Shown piece after piece: positions 1 through 7,218 of a DNA stretch of 15,111 nucleotides; position 1 is the stretch's first letter; each line of letters starts with the position of its first letter. The stretch lies in the NCBI GenBank assembly GCA_947461645.1, contig CANHMN010000015.1, forward strand, positions 1 through 15,111, read 5' to 3'. The translations under genes were made by a program, and so were the position numbers. The notes beneath the pieces are model-generated. The model searched no databases. It saw only the letters and a list, made by a program, of their open reading frames with translations, and was not told the DNA's origin. The DNA is from Chitinophagaceae bacterium (GTDB lineage: Bacteria; Bacteroidota; Bacteroidia; Chitinophagales; Chitinophagaceae).

Positions 1-280
1 TGACACAATATACCTTGAAAGTCTGGCAGAAAAAGTAAAAGGCGTTGATCTCCTGTACCATGAAACCACCTACCTGAAAAACCAGGAAGAGAAAGCACTT
101 TCAAGATACCACAGCACAACCACACAAGCTGCTAACATTGCTAAATTGGCAAATGCAGGACGATTAATCATCGGACACTTTTCTTCCAAATACGATGATG
201 TTGCACCTTTTCTGAACGAGGCAATGGAAGTTTTCGAAAATACGGTTTTAGCGGAAGAAGGAACCTGCTACTTTTTATAA
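1..280 (+). CDS. rnz: Ribonuclease Z, C-terminal part (5' end outside window)
   Basis: RNase Z is a zinc-dependent metallo-beta-lactamase-fold endonuclease that matures the 3' ends of tRNA precursors in the cytoplasm. Only the last 92 codons are present; the open frame begins at base 2 and ends with TAA at 278-280. Visible family hallmarks are an opening Asp-Thr (likely the metal-binding Asp of the SDT motif), LLYHETTY, the segment RYHSTTTQAANIA, and LIIGHFSSKY, which carries the metal-binding His of the usual GHFSxRY motif (Lys replaces the more common Arg). The C-terminus EEGTCYFL* is intact. The gene converges on dapA and the two coding ends overlap by 13 bp (268-280), so no separate terminator fits between them. 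Identity is well supported by the motif series; full length and start cannot be judged. Confidence 0.9.
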   Translation, partial: DTIYLESLAEKVKGVDLLYHETTYLKNQEEKALSRYHSTTTQAANIAKLANAGRLIIGHFSSKYDDVAPFLNEAMEVFENTVLAEEGTCYFL

Positions 281-1149
281 TTGATAACGTATTGCTTAAT
301 CCTTTGTTGAAGCGAATCAGTAACATTTACTAGAGGAAGCCTCAATTCATTTTGTATCAATCCCATTTCAGACAAAAAAGCCTTTATGCCTGCAGGGTTG
401 TTTTCTTCAAACATGAGGCGATAAGCATCTGTAAGCTGAGCATTGAGCAGACGAGCAGTTTTGAAGTCTTCTTTTAAACAGGATGTTACCATCTGACTGA
501 ATTGTTTTGGAAAGGCATTTGCAGCAACACTGATTACACCAATCATTCCGCAAGCCAATTGAGCCAGTGCAAGGTCATCATCACCACTTACTACCCAAAA
601 TTCCTTTGGTTTATGGCGAAGAATATCCAAACATTGAATCATATCGCCACTCGCCTCTTTTATACCTATGATGTTTTTAAAATCATTTGCCAAACGAAGT
701 ATGGTGTTAACACTCATGCTTCTCCCCGTTCTTGCGGGCACATTGTACAATATGATAGGCTTGTGGGATGTTTCAGCTATAAGCTTGTAATGCTGATAAA
801 TACCTTCCTGAGAAGGTTTATTGTAATAAGGTGAAGCACTAAGAATAGCTACAGCATCATCAATAGGCAATTGATTCATTTCCTCCAAAACAGCATAGGT
901 ATCGTTTCCGCCAATACCCACTACTACGGGTACACGTTTGTTTATTTTTTCAACAGTAAAATTGATGACTTCTCTTTTTTCCTCTTTTTTCAAAACAGGC
1001 GTTTCACCAGTTGTACCAAGTGTAACGATGTAATCAACGCCATCTGCAATCAAAAAATCAATAAGGTTTCCAAGTGCGTCAAAATCTATGCTCTTGGTTT
1101 GTGTAAATGGTGTGATAATAGCCACACCGGTTCCGCTCAGTTCAACCAT
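268..1149 (-). CDS. dapA: 4-hydroxy-tetrahydrodipicolinate synthase
   Basis: DapA condenses pyruvate with L-aspartate-4-semialdehyde, the first committed step to diaminopimelate and lysine. The 293-residue TIM-barrel protein has the normal family length. Visible catalytic features are GTTGET (45-50; Thr46/Thr47 hydroxyls), Tyr109 in SPYYNKP, Tyr135 in YNVPARTGRS with Arg140 in the substrate-binding position, and the Schiff-base Lys164 in IGIKEASGD. The start ATG at 1149 gives the standard N-terminal GTGVAIITPF strand. The gene lies 61 bp downstream of the L,D-transpeptidase gene on the same strand and may be co-transcribed with it. Both relate to diaminopimelate: one makes it, the other acts on wall peptides containing it. 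No TAnnTTTG promoter was found in the 61-bp gap. The stop codon lies inside the end of the convergent rnz gene. Confidence 0.97.
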   Translation of the reverse strand: MVELSGTGVAIITPFTQTKSIDFDALGNLIDFLIADGVDYIVTLGTTGETPVLKKEEKREVINFTVEKINKRVPVVVGIGGNDTYAVLEEMNQLPIDDAVAILSASPYYNKPSQEGIYQHYKLIAETSHKPIILYNVPARTGRSMSVNTILRLANDFKNIIGIKEASGDMIQCLDILRHKPKEFWVVSGDDDLALAQLACGMIGVISVAANAFPKQFSQMVTSCLKEDFKTARLLNAQLTDAYRLMFEENNPAGIKAFLSEMGLIQNELRLPLVNVTDSLQQRIKQYVINYKK

Positions 1150-1210
1150 TGTTTTTTTGTGGTGAAGTTAAATCAAATAACTGAATTAGCTCAAAGCACA
1201 ATGAATTGCA

Positions 1211-1930
1211 TCAATTCAAACTGGATTTTGCAAAATAAAGACTATCCTCCGCATGAATATACAAACAAGTCCCGTTACGAATCTTATCAATGATAGGCTT
1301 TGTCATGGATGTGGGTATAGCAGGACATCCCCAGCTTCTTCCAATCATCCCCTTCATTCTGATAAACCAATCCGACACATAATCTGCACCATGAACAACA
1401 ATGGCTCTTTTACTCACCTCATCGTTGATGCCTTTTTCCAAACCAGCAAGCTTGAGTGAATAGCCATGTTTCCCAAAATAGGTTTGGGTAGTTTCGAAAA
1501 AACCTAAACTGCTTTTTAAACTAGACAACTTATTAGAAAAACTTGTAGCAAACATTTCACCAGATGCTTTTCCATGAGCCACGTAAGTATTAAAAAGCAC
1601 TTTTCCTTTTTCTAAATCCAGCACAAACAACCTTTTTTCATTGGCTGCTTTCGTAAAATCAATGATGGTAAGCATGTTGTTGTTTACAAAAAAACCTGCT
1701 GACTTCAATTGATTGAACCCTTTAAGTGCATAGTCAAAAACAGGGAATGCCAAACCAAATGCCTGCAAGTCGGAACTTACATAGAGGTTGTAATTTTCTA
1801 AGGAAATAATGTTTGGAAGACTAATCTCCCTTTTTAGAGGAGATAAAGCAAATCCTAAAGGATTAAATATAAACGACAAAAATAAAATGAAGAATAAAAT
1901 AAATTGAGCATTAAGTGTTTTGTTTTTCAT
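1211..1930 (-). CDS. Secreted murein L,D-transpeptidase (YkuD_2 family)
   Basis: This is a predicted exported L,D-transpeptidase-type enzyme, which would form or remodel 3-3 cross-links or attach partners at diaminopimelate in peptidoglycan. The start chosen here gives 239 residues beginning MKNKTLNAQF, followed by a hydrophobic stretch ending near FNPLGFALS, a normal signal peptide or membrane anchor. An in-frame ATG at 1993 would add 21 polar residues, but a TAnnTTTG promoter match lies downstream of it, so the shorter form is preferred. The catalytic region shows GFFETTQTYFGKHGYSLKL, then RAIVVHGADYV (active-site His-Gly) and GRSWGCPAIP with the nucleophilic Cys in the SxGCPA motif (His201 and Cys223 counted from the longer start). 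These are hallmarks of Pfam YkuD_2 rather than classical YkuD. Upstream is a probable terminator behind thrC; downstream is dapA. The substrate is inferred from family. Confidence 0.87.
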   Translation of the reverse strand: MKNKTLNAQFILFFILFLSFIFNPLGFALSPLKREISLPNIISLENYNLYVSSDLQAFGLAFPVFDYALKGFNQLKSAGFFVNNNMLTIIDFTKAANEKRLFVLDLEKGKVLFNTYVAHGKASGEMFATSFSNKLSSLKSSLGFFETTQTYFGKHGYSLKLAGLEKGINDEVSKRAIVVHGADYVSDWFIRMKGMIGRSWGCPAIPTSMTKPIIDKIRNGTCLYIHAEDSLYFAKSSLN

Positions 1931-1971
1931 GGGTACGTTTGGATTGTATTTACGAATCAGAATTTCGGATA

Positions 1972-1979
1972 CAAAATTA
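1972..1979 (-). promoter_or_regulatory. Candidate -7 promoter element of the L,D-transpeptidase gene
   Basis: On the minus strand these bases read TAATTTTG, a full match to the Bacteroidota -7 consensus TAnnTTTG. It would start transcription roughly 35 nt before the ATG at 1930 and lies inside the 21-codon extension read from the ATG at 1993, which argues for the downstream start. No TTTG at the ideal 19-21 nt upstream spacing was seen; a TTTG lies only 11 nt upstream. The assignment therefore rests on one box. Confidence 0.45.
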
Positions 1980-2039
1980 TTCGTGTTATCCAAACATAGT
2001 AGAATTATGTTGTTAAGCTTTTTCCAAAAAAATCAAGAC

Positions 2040-2072
2040 AAAAAAAATAGCATATCTAACCCTCAGAGCTAC
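2040..2072 (-). terminator. Probable Rho-independent terminator after thrC
   Basis: On the minus strand the thrC stop region reads GTAGC-TCT, a seven-base loop, AGA, a three-base bulge (TAT), then GCTA followed by eight T residues. The outer stem is 4-5 bp and the inner stem 3 bp. The hairpin overlaps the thrC stop codon, and the U-tract supports termination of the thr transcript before the L,D-transpeptidase gene. The stem is short and bulged, so strength is uncertain. Confidence 0.45.
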
Positions 2073-3367
2073 AATTCCTTCAAATAATCCACGAGTTCAT
2101 TATACGTTGGATTGATAAGCGTTGATTTTTTTTCTTTGTGCATGATTGATTGTATAGTTGTTGGAAACTCAATAGCTTTACCAATTAGCGGCTCAACAAC
2201 ATCGTAAAACTTAATAGGATGAGCAGTCTCGGCAAACAGACCTTTTTGCCCTGGATGTTTGTTAAGGAAATTTTCCAAGCCCATAAAACCTATAGCCCCA
2301 TGAGGATCCAGGAGGTATCCGTAATCGTTATACACCCTTTTAATCGTGTTTTTTGTTTCTTCGTCTGTGAAACTAATAGCACTGAAAACAGCTGAGAGCG
2401 GTGATGAAGCGTTGGTAAACATTTCGAGAATTCTCACAAAATTGCTTGGATCCCCCACGTCCATAGCATTGGAAATAGTTGGCACTGCCTTTTGAGGATT
2501 GTATTCCAAACTGCTCATGTATCTTGGCACCACATCATTCACATTGCATGAAGCAATAAAATGTTGAACGGGAAGTCCTGATCGCATAGCCAGCAATGCA
2601 GAACAAATATTTCCAAAATTTCCACTTGGCACAGAAATTACAGGCGGCATGGATTTATCGGCCCATTGTTTGTAAGCCAAAAAATAAAAAAACTGTTGAG
2701 GTAACCAACGGGCAACGTTAATCGAATTAGCCGATGTCAAAAACAAATCAGATGAAAGCTCTCTATCAGCAAAAGCGGTTTTTACCAATTGCTGACAATC
2801 ATCAAATGTTCCTTTAACCTCTAACGCATGAATATTATTGCCTAAAGTGGTGAGTTGCTTCTCCTGAACCGAACTCACTTTACCCGAAGGATAAAGAATA
2901 ACTACATCAACTCCTTCTACACCAAAAAAACCATCAGCAACCGCCCCACCAGTATCACCTGAAGTAGCTACGAGCACCGTTACTTTTTGGGTGTTGTCTT
3001 TCACAAAATAGCCAAGACATCTGCTCATAAACCTTGCACCTACATCTTTAAATGCTAGCGTATTTCCATGAAACATTTCTAATGTTGAAATATTTTCAGT
3101 CACTTTAACCAAGGGTATGGAAAAGTTAATGGTTTCTGCGACAATTTGATAAATCACTTCCTCAGGTATGCTATCGCCGACGAAAGGCTTTATAACCTGA
3201 AAAGCTATTTCTTCATTGGTAACTTTATCAATTTCAGCAAAGAAAGCATCAGGCAATTGTGGAATGTGTTCAGGAAAATACAATCCCTTATCAGGCGCTT
3301 GTCCGTTGATGGTTGCTGTTTTGAAATCCACCAAGGCCGACTGATGTTTTAAACTGTAATAACGCAT
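2069..3367 (-). CDS. thrC: Threonine synthase
   Basis: ThrC is a PLP enzyme that converts O-phospho-L-homoserine to L-threonine and phosphate, the last step of the pathway. The 432-residue product has the usual length for the bacterial long-form class. The N-terminal MRYYSL is typical, LEMFHGNTLAFKDVGARFM holds the PLP-binding Lys107, and VATSGDTGGAVADGFFG (133-149) is the substrate/phosphate-binding loop. A further conserved segment is VPSGNFGNICSALLA, which contacts the PLP phosphate. The gene follows thrB with 48 bp between them, completing thrA-thrB-thrC on one strand. A hairpin with a T-tract at its stop codon probably ends the transcript. Nothing looks damaged; function is secure from motifs and context. 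Confidence 0.97.
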   Translation of the reverse strand: MRYYSLKHQSALVDFKTATINGQAPDKGLYFPEHIPQLPDAFFAEIDKVTNEEIAFQVIKPFVGDSIPEEVIYQIVAETINFSIPLVKVTENISTLEMFHGNTLAFKDVGARFMSRCLGYFVKDNTQKVTVLVATSGDTGGAVADGFFGVEGVDVVILYPSGKVSSVQEKQLTTLGNNIHALEVKGTFDDCQQLVKTAFADRELSSDLFLTSANSINVARWLPQQFFYFLAYKQWADKSMPPVISVPSGNFGNICSALLAMRSGLPVQHFIASCNVNDVVPRYMSSLEYNPQKAVPTISNAMDVGDPSNFVRILEMFTNASSPLSAVFSAISFTDEETKNTIKRVYNDYGYLLDPHGAIGFMGLENFLNKHPGQKGLFAETAHPIKFYDVVEPLIGKAIEFPTTIQSIMHKEKKSTLINPTYNELVDYLKEL

Positions 3368-3415
3368 CCTATGATTGATTTAAAGTTGATAAAATGAAAA
3401 TTGAATTACTTGTGT

Positions 3416-4333
3416 TTACACAATCCTAACCCCTTGCTCGGCAATTGTTGAAACGTAGGTTTTGAATTCAATACCCAATTTTACATATACTAAACGCATT
3501 TCTTTTTCCACTTCATTGGCAATCTCTGCTGTTCGGCTTAACATGAACAAAGAAGGACCACTTCCCGAAATGCCGCCACCCAAGGCTCCGACTTGCATTG
3601 ACCTTTCCCTGACTTCATCGAAACCCGGTATAAGAGGAGATCTTACTGGCTCTGCTACAACATCTTTTAACGATCGGCTGATCAGTGAATAGTCGTGTTG
3701 GATAAACCCGGTCACCAGACCGGCCACATTTGCCCACTGTGTGATGGCTGTTTTTAAAGGCAGGTCTTTGGGCAAGATTGATCTTGCATAAGAGGTTTTA
3801 ATTTCTATTTGCGGATGCACGATGGTTATAAAAAGTTCAGGTGTGTTAAGTGGAATGATATCTAATGTTGGCGTATCACGAATAAGCACCAAACCACCAT
3901 AAATACAAGGCGCAAGATTATCTGCATGTTTAGATCCGCTTGCAAGAACCTCGCCTTCCATAGCAAATTGCACCAATTGCTGTTTGTTGAAATTTGCTTG
4001 TAAAATTTCATTGGCGGCTACTGCAACTCCTGCCGCACTTGCAGCACTTGAACCTATTCCGCTACCGGGTTTAATTTTTTTATCGATAATAATTTCAAAA
4101 CCTTGTTCTGTTTGAAGGTTTTTGCGCATTGCTTCCATAACTACTCCTGCAATATTTTGCTTCGGATCTGTTGACAATCCGTAATTATCCAGGTGCTTAA
4201 TAACAATGTCTTTTCCTTCTATTTTATTGATGGTAATAACATCATAAGGTTGTTCCAATGCCATTCCTAAAATATCGAAACCACTACACAAGTTGGAGAG
4301 TGTTGCAGGGGTATGTACAGTAACTGAATTCAT
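3416..4333 (-). CDS. thrB: Homoserine kinase (GHMP family)
   Basis: ThrB phosphorylates L-homoserine with ATP to give O-phosphohomoserine, the substrate of ThrC. The 305 residues match the family length. Three GHMP-kinase motifs are visible: N-terminal VTVHTPATLSNLCSGFDILG, the ATP-binding glycine/serine loop KPGSGIGSSAASAAGV (about 88-103), and the C-terminal GALGGGISGSGPSLFML (249-265). The start ATG at 4333 directly abuts a heptanucleotide tandem repeat that fills the spacer to thrA, so the ribosome-loading region is made of AAAAGTA-type repeat units rather than ordinary leader sequence. Changes in repeat number would alter the thrA-thrB spacing but not the reading frame. It is the middle gene of the thr operon and should be covered by the attenuator upstream of thrA. 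Confidence 0.96.
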   Translation of the reverse strand: MNSVTVHTPATLSNLCSGFDILGMALEQPYDVITINKIEGKDIVIKHLDNYGLSTDPKQNIAGVVMEAMRKNLQTEQGFEIIIDKKIKPGSGIGSSAASAAGVAVAANEILQANFNKQQLVQFAMEGEVLASGSKHADNLAPCIYGGLVLIRDTPTLDIIPLNTPELFITIVHPQIEIKTSYARSILPKDLPLKTAITQWANVAGLVTGFIQHDYSLISRSLKDVVAEPVRSPLIPGFDEVRERSMQVGALGGGISGSGPSLFMLSRTAEIANEVEKEMRLVYVKLGIEFKTYVSTIAEQGVRIV

Positions 4334-4387
4334 TTTTACTTTTTACTTTTTACTTTTTACTTTTTACTTTTTACTTTTTACTTTTTA
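4334..4387. repeat. Heptanucleotide tandem repeat in the thrA-thrB spacer
   Basis: Seven perfect consecutive copies of TTTTACT (plus strand; AGTAAAA on the coding strand) run from 4334 to 4382, followed by a partial TTTTA unit. The array begins immediately upstream of the thrB ATG and fills most of the 61-bp gap behind thrA. Each unit carries TAA on the coding strand; because seven is not a multiple of three, successive copies place stops in all three frames. Such an array is prone to slipped-strand length change. A role in tuning thrB translation is inference. Confidence 0.95.
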
Positions 4388-4394
4388 AGAATTG

Positions 4395-6854
4395 TTATCT
4401 TTTGGAAGCCCTAATAATGTCTGCAAATACACCACTAGCTGTCACTTCCGCTCCAGCACCTGCACCTTTGATTACCAGTGGTTGATCGCGATATCTGTCG
4501 GTGTAAAATAAAACGATATTGTCTTTGCCATAAAGATGGTACAAATCATTTTTAGGATCGATATGCTTCAACCCTACTGATGCTTTTCCATTTTCGAAGC
4601 TTGCTACAAATTTCAATATGCATCCCTTAGCTTTTGCTTCATCAAACAATTTTTTAAAATGCGCTTCTTCCTTTTCCATGGCAGCATAAAAATCATCTAC
4701 AGATCCTAGCATACATGATGCAGGCATAAAAGAATGGTTTTCGATATCGTCCATTTCTAATTGCTCACCGGCTTCACGAGCAAGAATCATTATTTTTCTC
4801 ATCACATCTGTTCCGCCCAAATCCAATCTCGGATCGGGCTCTGTGTAACCCTCAGCTTGAGCTTGGCTTACTACTTCGCTGAATTTTTTGGTGCCGTCAT
4901 AGTTGTTGAAAACAAAATTCAGTGTGCCACTTAGCACTGCTTCAATACGATGAATACGGTCTCCGCTATCCATTAAATCGTTGATAGTAAGAATTACAGG
5001 TAAGCCTGCCCCTACATTCGTTTCAAATAAAAATGGCGCATTAAACTCTCTTGAGGTTTCTTTCAATAATTTGTAGTGTTGATAGGTAGAAGATGCAGCA
5101 ACTTTGTTGCAAGCAACCACTGCTATACTTTTTTGCAACAGCTGCTGATATACCCCTGCAACGGAATCATTGGCGGTGATGTCAACAAATACACTGTTGC
5201 GCAGATTTAGTCTTATGATTTGTTCCGCAAAAGCATTCAAATTGGCTTGTTCACCATGAAGTAGTTGATCAGACCAATCGTTAACTTCGATACCTGACTC
5301 ATTAACGAGCATTTTTCTGCTGTTGATGATTCCCGTTAGTTTTACCTGAAGCTTCATTTTTTCAAGCAAAAAATCTTGCTGTTGCTGCAATTGTGACAAT
5401 AATCTTGCACCCACATTGCCTGCTCCGGCTAAAAAAACATTGACTTGCTTGAATGTGGTTTCAAAAAACTCTTCATGCAATACGTTTATGGTTTTTCTTA
5501 CGTCTTCGGTTTTAATTACTGCTGAAATATTTTTCTCTGATGATCCTTGCGCAATAGCTCTAATGTTGATGCCGTTTCTTCCCATGGAACTGAACATTCT
5601 ACCGCTAACTCCGGTATGACTTTTCATATTCTCTCCCACCAATGCTACAATAGATAAGTCCTCTTCAACGCTGAGCGGGTCTAGCTTTTTCAGATCTATT
5701 TCATTTGAGAAAGCTTTGTTTACAGATAATCTTGCTTTCTCCGACTGCAGGGTATCAATTGCAACAGTAATGGAATATTCAGAAGAACTTTGCGTAATCA
5801 AAATCACGTTTATTCTTTCATTGCTCAATGATTCAAAAAGTCTTTTGGAAAAACCAGGGATTCCAATCATTCCGCTTCCCTCCAATGTAATGAGCGAAAT
5901 GCTGTTGATGCTTGAAATGCCTCTTACAATATTATCCGAATTGTTTTTATCACTTTCAGCATATTCATCTGAAATCACCGTGCCGTAATCCTCAGGTGCA
6001 AATGTATTTTTAATCCAAACAGGAATATTGAGGCTCATCACTGGCTGAATGGTAGGTGGATAAATCACTTTGGCACCAAAGTGCGACAATTCCATTGCTT
6101 CATGATAAGAAATGTGTGGAATGATTTTCGCATTGCTGCTTAACCGTGGGTCGGCGGTCATCATACCGCTAACGTCTGTCCAAATTTCAAGATTGTGAAC
6201 CTTCAAAGCAGCTGCAAAAATCGCAGCAGTATAATCAGAGCCACCTCTACCTAAGGTAGTTGTAATACCCGCGGCGTCAGCTGCAATAAAACCTGGAACA
6301 ATATAAAGTCGTTGTGGATTTTTGTTAATGTATGTGCTAATATTTTCGTTTGTTTTAGCAAAATCCACTGCAGCAGCACCAAAATTGGAATCCGTAACTA
6401 TCAGCTCCCGTGCATCTTTCCATGTAGCATTTATCTTAACGCAATTGAAAGCTGAAGCAATGATTTGAGAAGATAATTTTTCACCATAACTGGCAATCCT
6501 GTCTTTTGTTCTGGGTGTAAGTTCACCCAACATCAAAATACCATTGCACAAGTGAGCAATTTCATCACAGGCAATATTGATGGTATTCAAAAGTTCTGCT
6601 TGTGATTTATTGTCAACCAAAGCAGCTGCACACAATTGATGCCTTTCTTTAATCAAGGAAATTTTTTCGGTATAATTTTTATTTCCTTCAGCTGCCATTT
6701 GAGCAGCGTTGAGCAACAAATCAGTAACTCCACCTAAAGCGGACACAACAACAACCGAAGCATCTTTTGTAATTGATTGGCTTACAATCGCAATCACTTT
6801 TTTGATATTTTCTGCATTGGCTACAGATGTACCGCCAAATTTCAAAACTTGCAT
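4395..6854 (-). CDS. thrA: Bifunctional aspartokinase / homoserine dehydrogenase
   Basis: ThrA catalyses the first and third steps of the threonine branch: aspartate phosphorylation and NAD(P)H-dependent reduction of aspartate semialdehyde to homoserine. The 819-residue fusion has the usual length. The aspartokinase domain (about 1-295) starts MQVLKFGGTSVANAENI and contains TTTLGRGGSDYTAA (198-211) and the WTDVSG/DPR segment. Two ACT-like regulatory repeats lie at about 315-465 (LITLEGSGMIGIPG, IVALVGENMKSHTGVSGRMF), the usual site of threonine feedback. The dehydrogenase has a Rossmann loop GAGNVG (477-482), LSGTLNF (641-647) and PDPRLDLGGTDVMRKIMILA, with Asp683 and Lys687 matching the catalytic pair. 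The start ATG at 6854 gives the standard N-terminus. A Thr-rich leader peptide and attenuator lie upstream. thrB follows after 61 bp of mainly repeat DNA. Confidence 0.98.
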   Translation of the reverse strand: MQVLKFGGTSVANAENIKKVIAIVSQSITKDASVVVVSALGGVTDLLLNAAQMAAEGNKNYTEKISLIKERHQLCAAALVDNKSQAELLNTINIACDEIAHLCNGILMLGELTPRTKDRIASYGEKLSSQIIASAFNCVKINATWKDARELIVTDSNFGAAAVDFAKTNENISTYINKNPQRLYIVPGFIAADAAGITTTLGRGGSDYTAAIFAAALKVHNLEIWTDVSGMMTADPRLSSNAKIIPHISYHEAMELSHFGAKVIYPPTIQPVMSLNIPVWIKNTFAPEDYGTVISDEYAESDKNNSDNIVRGISSINSISLITLEGSGMIGIPGFSKRLFESLSNERINVILITQSSSEYSITVAIDTLQSEKARLSVNKAFSNEIDLKKLDPLSVEEDLSIVALVGENMKSHTGVSGRMFSSMGRNGINIRAIAQGSSEKNISAVIKTEDVRKTINVLHEEFFETTFKQVNVFLAGAGNVGARLLSQLQQQQDFLLEKMKLQVKLTGIINSRKMLVNESGIEVNDWSDQLLHGEQANLNAFAEQIIRLNLRNSVFVDITANDSVAGVYQQLLQKSIAVVACNKVAASSTYQHYKLLKETSREFNAPFLFETNVGAGLPVILTINDLMDSGDRIHRIEAVLSGTLNFVFNNYDGTKKFSEVVSQAQAEGYTEPDPRLDLGGTDVMRKIMILAREAGEQLEMDDIENHSFMPASCMLGSVDDFYAAMEKEEAHFKKLFDEAKAKGCILKFVASFENGKASVGLKHIDPKNDLYHLYGKDNIVLFYTDRYRDQPLVIKGAGAGAEVTASGVFADIIRASKR

Positions 6855-6871
6855 ATAAACAATTTTATAGT

Positions 6872-6932
6872 AAGAAGAAAAACCAAATGGGTAAAAGCGT
6901 AAGGATGATATGAATATACTTAACCCTTTCGG
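6872..6932 (-). terminator. thr operon attenuator (Rho-independent terminator before thrA)
   Basis: On the minus strand the 5' arm CCGAAAGGGTTAAG (6932-6919) can pair with the 3' arm CTTTTACCCATTTGG (6897-6883), giving about 12 pairs with single-base bulges and one U-U mismatch around a loop of about 21 nt. The 3' arm is followed directly by TTTTTCTTCTT (6882-6872). The 5' arm is part of the last codons and stop of the Thr-rich leader, so a ribosome stalled on the leader's threonine codons would mask or remodel it. The alternative 5-bp hairpin at 6922-6935 uses the same bases and is mutually exclusive. Pairing was done by eye without folding energies. Confidence 0.75.
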
Positions 6933-7003
6933 GTTGTTGTGTTGTTTGTTGTGAAATCAAACTTTTGGGAAAAGAACAAAATATCGTTAGCTGTATTTTT
7001 CAT
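6920..7003 (-). CDS. thrL: Threonine-rich thr operon leader peptide
   Basis: This is a 27-codon open frame 65 nt upstream of thrA, starting ATG at 7003 and ending TAA at 6920-6922. It begins MKNTANDILFF and ends TTNNTTTRKG. Six of 27 residues are Thr, five of them in the last ten positions (codons ACA, ACA, ACA, ACA, ACC), interleaved with two Asn. Its final codons form the 5' arm of a U-tract-followed hairpin in front of thrA. Position, Thr bias and overlap with the hairpin are those of a transcription-attenuation leader that senses charged tRNA-Thr. The role of the four Asn codons is open. The well-studied enterobacterial leader mixes Thr with Ile; this one has a single Ile. The peptide itself probably has no function beyond being translated. 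Confidence 0.85.
   Translation of the reverse strand: MKNTANDILFFSQKFDFTTNNTTTRKG
6922..6935 (-). promoter_or_regulatory. Competing tetraloop hairpin at the end of the leader peptide
   Basis: On the minus strand this reads AACCC-GAAA-GGGTT, a perfect 5-bp stem capped by a GNRA-type GAAA tetraloop. It spans leader codons Thr24-Arg-Lys-Gly and part of the stop. It shares GGGTT with the 5' arm of the thrA attenuator, so both cannot form together; it is a candidate antiterminator. No U-tract follows it, so it is not itself a terminator. Confidence 0.6.
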
Positions 7004-7218
7004 TGTTGCAGAAGCACTAAGTTAATGTTTGTTTTTAAAACAACAAGAATCGATTGATATCTTTAGATACCAATAAATACTTCGGCTGTTTAAGGCTCAA
7101 TTTTTAAAATAATGGCCTAAAAAAGCCAAATGAATAGAAATCGTAAGTATATTTAATAGCAGATAGTCAAGGTTTTGATTTATAAAACAACATCAATTTC
7201 ACCATTAACTAACAAGCT
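7004..7218. other. Divergent intergenic region between the thr operon and the H-NOX operon
   Basis: These 215 bases must hold promoters for both directions. No full TAnnTTTG match was seen on either strand; the closest on the plus strand is TATATTTA at 7148-7155, without a good upstream TTG. The stretch contains an imperfect inverted repeat with 9-base arms (7053-7074), a 7-bp-arm AT-rich palindrome (7029-7043), and a weak TGGC/GCCA stem near 7113-7128. No open frame with coding features was recognised. Confidence 0.6.
7053..7074. promoter_or_regulatory. Inverted repeat, candidate operator or hairpin
   Basis: Arms ATTGATATC (7053-7061) and GATACCAAT (7066-7074) flank TTTA and match at eight of nine positions; on the minus-strand RNA the odd pair would be G-U, giving a 9-bp hairpin. 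It sits about 50 bp upstream of the thr leader ATG and about 145 bp upstream of the H-NOX ATG. It could be a dimeric regulator site for either operon. No regulator can be named from sequence. Confidence 0.35.

Noticed and set aside
871..1293. 140-codon open frame on the plus strand across the dapA and L,D-transpeptidase genes
   Set aside because: It is antisense to well-supported genes and its translation shows no recognisable domain; treated as a shadow frame.
1931..1993. N-terminal extension of the L,D-transpeptidase to the ATG at 1993
   Set aside because: The 21 added residues are polar and would bury the signal peptide, and a TAnnTTTG promoter match lies inside the extension; the start at 1930 gives a normal signal sequence.
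4334..4387. CRISPR-like periodicity
   Set aside because: Units are 7 bp with no spacers; this is a simple tandem repeat.
7029..7043. AT-rich palindrome TTGTTTT-T-AAAACAA
   Set aside because: Such palindromes are expected by chance in AT-rich intergenic DNA; there is no promoter box or second copy to support a site.
7113..7128. TGGC...GCCA hairpin in the intergenic region
   Set aside because: The 4-bp stem with an 8-base loop and no well-placed T-tract is too weak to call a terminator or riboswitch part.
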